DNA of 6,365 nt, taken from NCBI GenBank assembly GCA_022576105.1, contig JACZRM010000104.1:1-6365 (forward strand), in the 5' to 3' direction. The position numbers and the translations under genes were made by a program. The notes beneath the pieces are model-generated. The model did not search any database. It was not told where the DNA came from and saw only the letters and a program-made list of their open reading frames with translations. Positions 5,755 through 6,365 of the stretch are shown here, piece by piece. Each line of letters starts with the position of its first letter. Positions within the stretch are counted from its first letter, which is position 1. This DNA comes from Chloroflexota bacterium (GTDB taxonomy: Bacteria > Chloroflexota > Dehalococcoidia > UBA3495).

Positions 5755-6333
5755 CTAGCGACGGAATCCCATGCTGATAGCCGGGTTAGGCACAAACGGC
5801 AACAGGGCCAGATGCCGGGCCCGCGTAATAGCAGTCCTCAACAACCGTTGGTGCTTGGCGCAAACTCCGGTCTTTCGGGATGGCTCTATCTTGGCCCGGT
5901 CGGAGATGAACCGCCGAATCCGGTCCACGTCCTTGTAGTCAATGTGCGTGGCGTGCTCTACACAAAAAGAGCAGACTCGCCGGCGCGGCCCGTACCGGCC
6001 CCGGGGCCGACCACCTTGCCGGGATCCCCCGCCGGTTCGAGGGCCGCCACCACCCGGGCGATTCCCACCACCGCCACCGGGTCGGAAGCCGCCACCGCCA
6101 CCGGGTCGGAAGCCGCCACCGCCACCGGGTCGGAAGCCACCACCGCCACCAGGCTGGAATCCTCCCGGCCGGGGAGCGCCGCCCGGTTGGGGCGGGCCAC
6201 CAGATTGAGGCGCGCTGCCAGATTGAGGCGCGCTGCCAGATTGAGGCGCGCTGCCAGATTGAGGCGCGCTGCCAGTCTGCGGGGCTCCTTCAGGCTGGGG
6301 CGCGGCGGGCGCCGGTTGTGGTTCTGTAGTCAT
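5755..6333 (-). CDS. rpsR: 30S ribosomal protein S18 with long Gly/Pro-rich N-terminal extension
   Basis: S18 is a small-subunit protein of the 30S platform that binds as a partner of S6 and contacts 16S rRNA. The S18 core is residues ~117-192, with recognisable stretches [18 protein letters not shown] and [21 protein letters not shown]. It keeps the four-residue zinc site of C+ type S18 proteins: C121, C124, C158 and H161 (CxxC...CxxH). The protein is 192 aa, whereas S18 is usually about 70-100 aa. The first ~116 residues are low complexity: a Pro/Ala/Gln start, GSAPQS hexapeptides (residues ~21-45), GGGGGFRP octapeptides (~62-91), then an Arg/Gly-rich linker [15 protein letters not shown]. 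The ATG at 6333 has GGAGGA 11 nt upstream, so the long form looks genuinely translated. rpsR normally follows rpsF and ssb; those would lie beyond the right edge. The core identification is very secure; the role of the tail is unknown. Confidence 0.96.
   Translation of the reverse strand: MTTEPQPAPAAPQPEGAPQTGSAPQSGSAPQSGSAPQSGSAPQSGGPPQPGGAPRPGGFQPGGGGGFRPGGGGGFRPGGGGGFRPGGGGGNRPGGGGPRTGGGSRQGGRPRGRYGPRRRVCSFCVEHATHIDYKDVDRIRRFISDRAKIEPSRKTGVCAKHQRLLRTAITRARHLALLPFVPNPAISMGFRR
6047..6166. repeat. 24-bp tandem repeat inside rpsR (GGGGGFRP octapeptide)
   Basis: Three nearly identical 24-bp units start at 6071, 6095 and 6119 (plus strand CCGCCACCGGGTCGGAAG plus six bases). Degenerate copies flank them at 6047-6070 and 6143-6166. 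On the minus strand the unit encodes GGGGGFRP; the flanking variants give GGNRP and GGFQP. The array is in frame and sits between the hexapeptide array and the Arg-rich linker of S18. The FRPGG pattern resembles RGG/FG-type disordered RNA-binding tails, which is an analogy from composition only. Confidence 0.92.
6200..6271. repeat. 18-bp tandem repeat, four exact copies, inside rpsR
   Basis: Four identical consecutive copies of an 18-bp unit (plus strand CCAGATTGAGGCGCGCTG) start at 6200, 6218, 6236 and 6254. A diverged fifth copy follows at 6272-6289. The unit is a multiple of three and encodes the hexapeptide GSAPQS on the minus strand, so gain or loss of copies keeps the S18 frame. Nucleotide identity, including third codon positions, points to recent expansion by slippage or unequal exchange rather than selection on the protein alone. 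Confidence 0.95.
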
Positions 6334-6344
6334 ATACGGGGTGT

Positions 6345-6350
6345 TCCTCC
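6345..6350 (-). promoter_or_regulatory. ribosome binding site of rpsR
   Basis: GGAGGA on the minus strand ends 11 nt before the ATG at 6333. It is a strong Shine-Dalgarno match at slightly long spacing. It supports initiation at the far N-terminus, so the low-complexity tail is part of the protein rather than an artefact of choosing too early a start. No other good site precedes an internal in-frame start nearer the S18 core. Confidence 0.75.
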
Positions 6351-6365
6351 GGTTGGATTTACAGC

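Noticed and set aside
5942..6208. Plus-strand Pro/Gly-rich open frame (PPPPPGRKP repeats) opposite rpsR
   Set aside because: It is the antisense reading of the GGGGGFRP array in a real S18 gene; GC-rich repeats keep several frames open and no ribosome site precedes it.
6047..6271. CRISPR array
   Set aside because: The repeats are contiguous 18- and 24-bp units without spacers and lie inside the rpsR reading frame.

Overview
The window carries seven genes, all on the minus strand, so the reading order runs from high to low coordinates. They are: rpsR (ribosomal protein S18 with a very long low-complexity N-terminal tail); a membrane-anchored SurA/parvulin-type peptidyl-prolyl isomerase; hom (homoserine dehydrogenase); thrC (threonine synthase); folE (GTP cyclohydrolase I, with no ordinary start codon); a CelD/FemAB-like GNAT acyltransferase; and the N-terminal third of a GT4 glycosyltransferase cut by the window edge at base 1.

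The genome is bacterial and moderately GC-rich, with common GTG/TTG starts and tight packing. The disordered Gly/Pro-rich tail on a zinc-type S18, the threonine synthase type and the rpsR-PPIase-hom-thrC order suggest Chloroflexota (Dehalococcoidia/SAR202-like). This placement is an inference from memory and should be held at about 50 percent.

Layout. 6333-5755 is rpsR, preceded by a GGAGGA ribosome binding site, with two in-frame tandem repeat arrays (18 bp and 24 bp) inside its 5' half. A 120-nt gap leads to the PPIase (5634-4444). hom (4432-3134) starts 11 nt after the PPIase stop. A 162-nt gap between hom and thrC holds a 107-bp palindrome-ended, MITE/REP-like repeat. folE begins about 19 nt after the thrC stop, the acyltransferase 5 nt after the folE stop, and the glycosyltransferase overlaps the acyltransferase stop by 4 nt (TTGA). 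No stretch longer than 300 bp lacks a gene.

How the genes work together. hom and thrC catalyse the first committed step and the last step of threonine synthesis from aspartate semialdehyde; the intermediate homoserine kinase (thrB) is not in the window. folE opens the pterin/folate (or queuosine) route. The acyltransferase and glycosyltransferase are translationally coupled and probably act together on a cell-surface or small-molecule glycoconjugate. Spacing from thrC to the left edge suggests one transcription unit. Most of the window is ordinary metabolism. The points worth a second look are the S18 tail, the apparent AUU start of folE, the hom-thrC intergenic repeat and the Arg-rich foldase next to rpsR. 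I see no clear new defence or mobile system.
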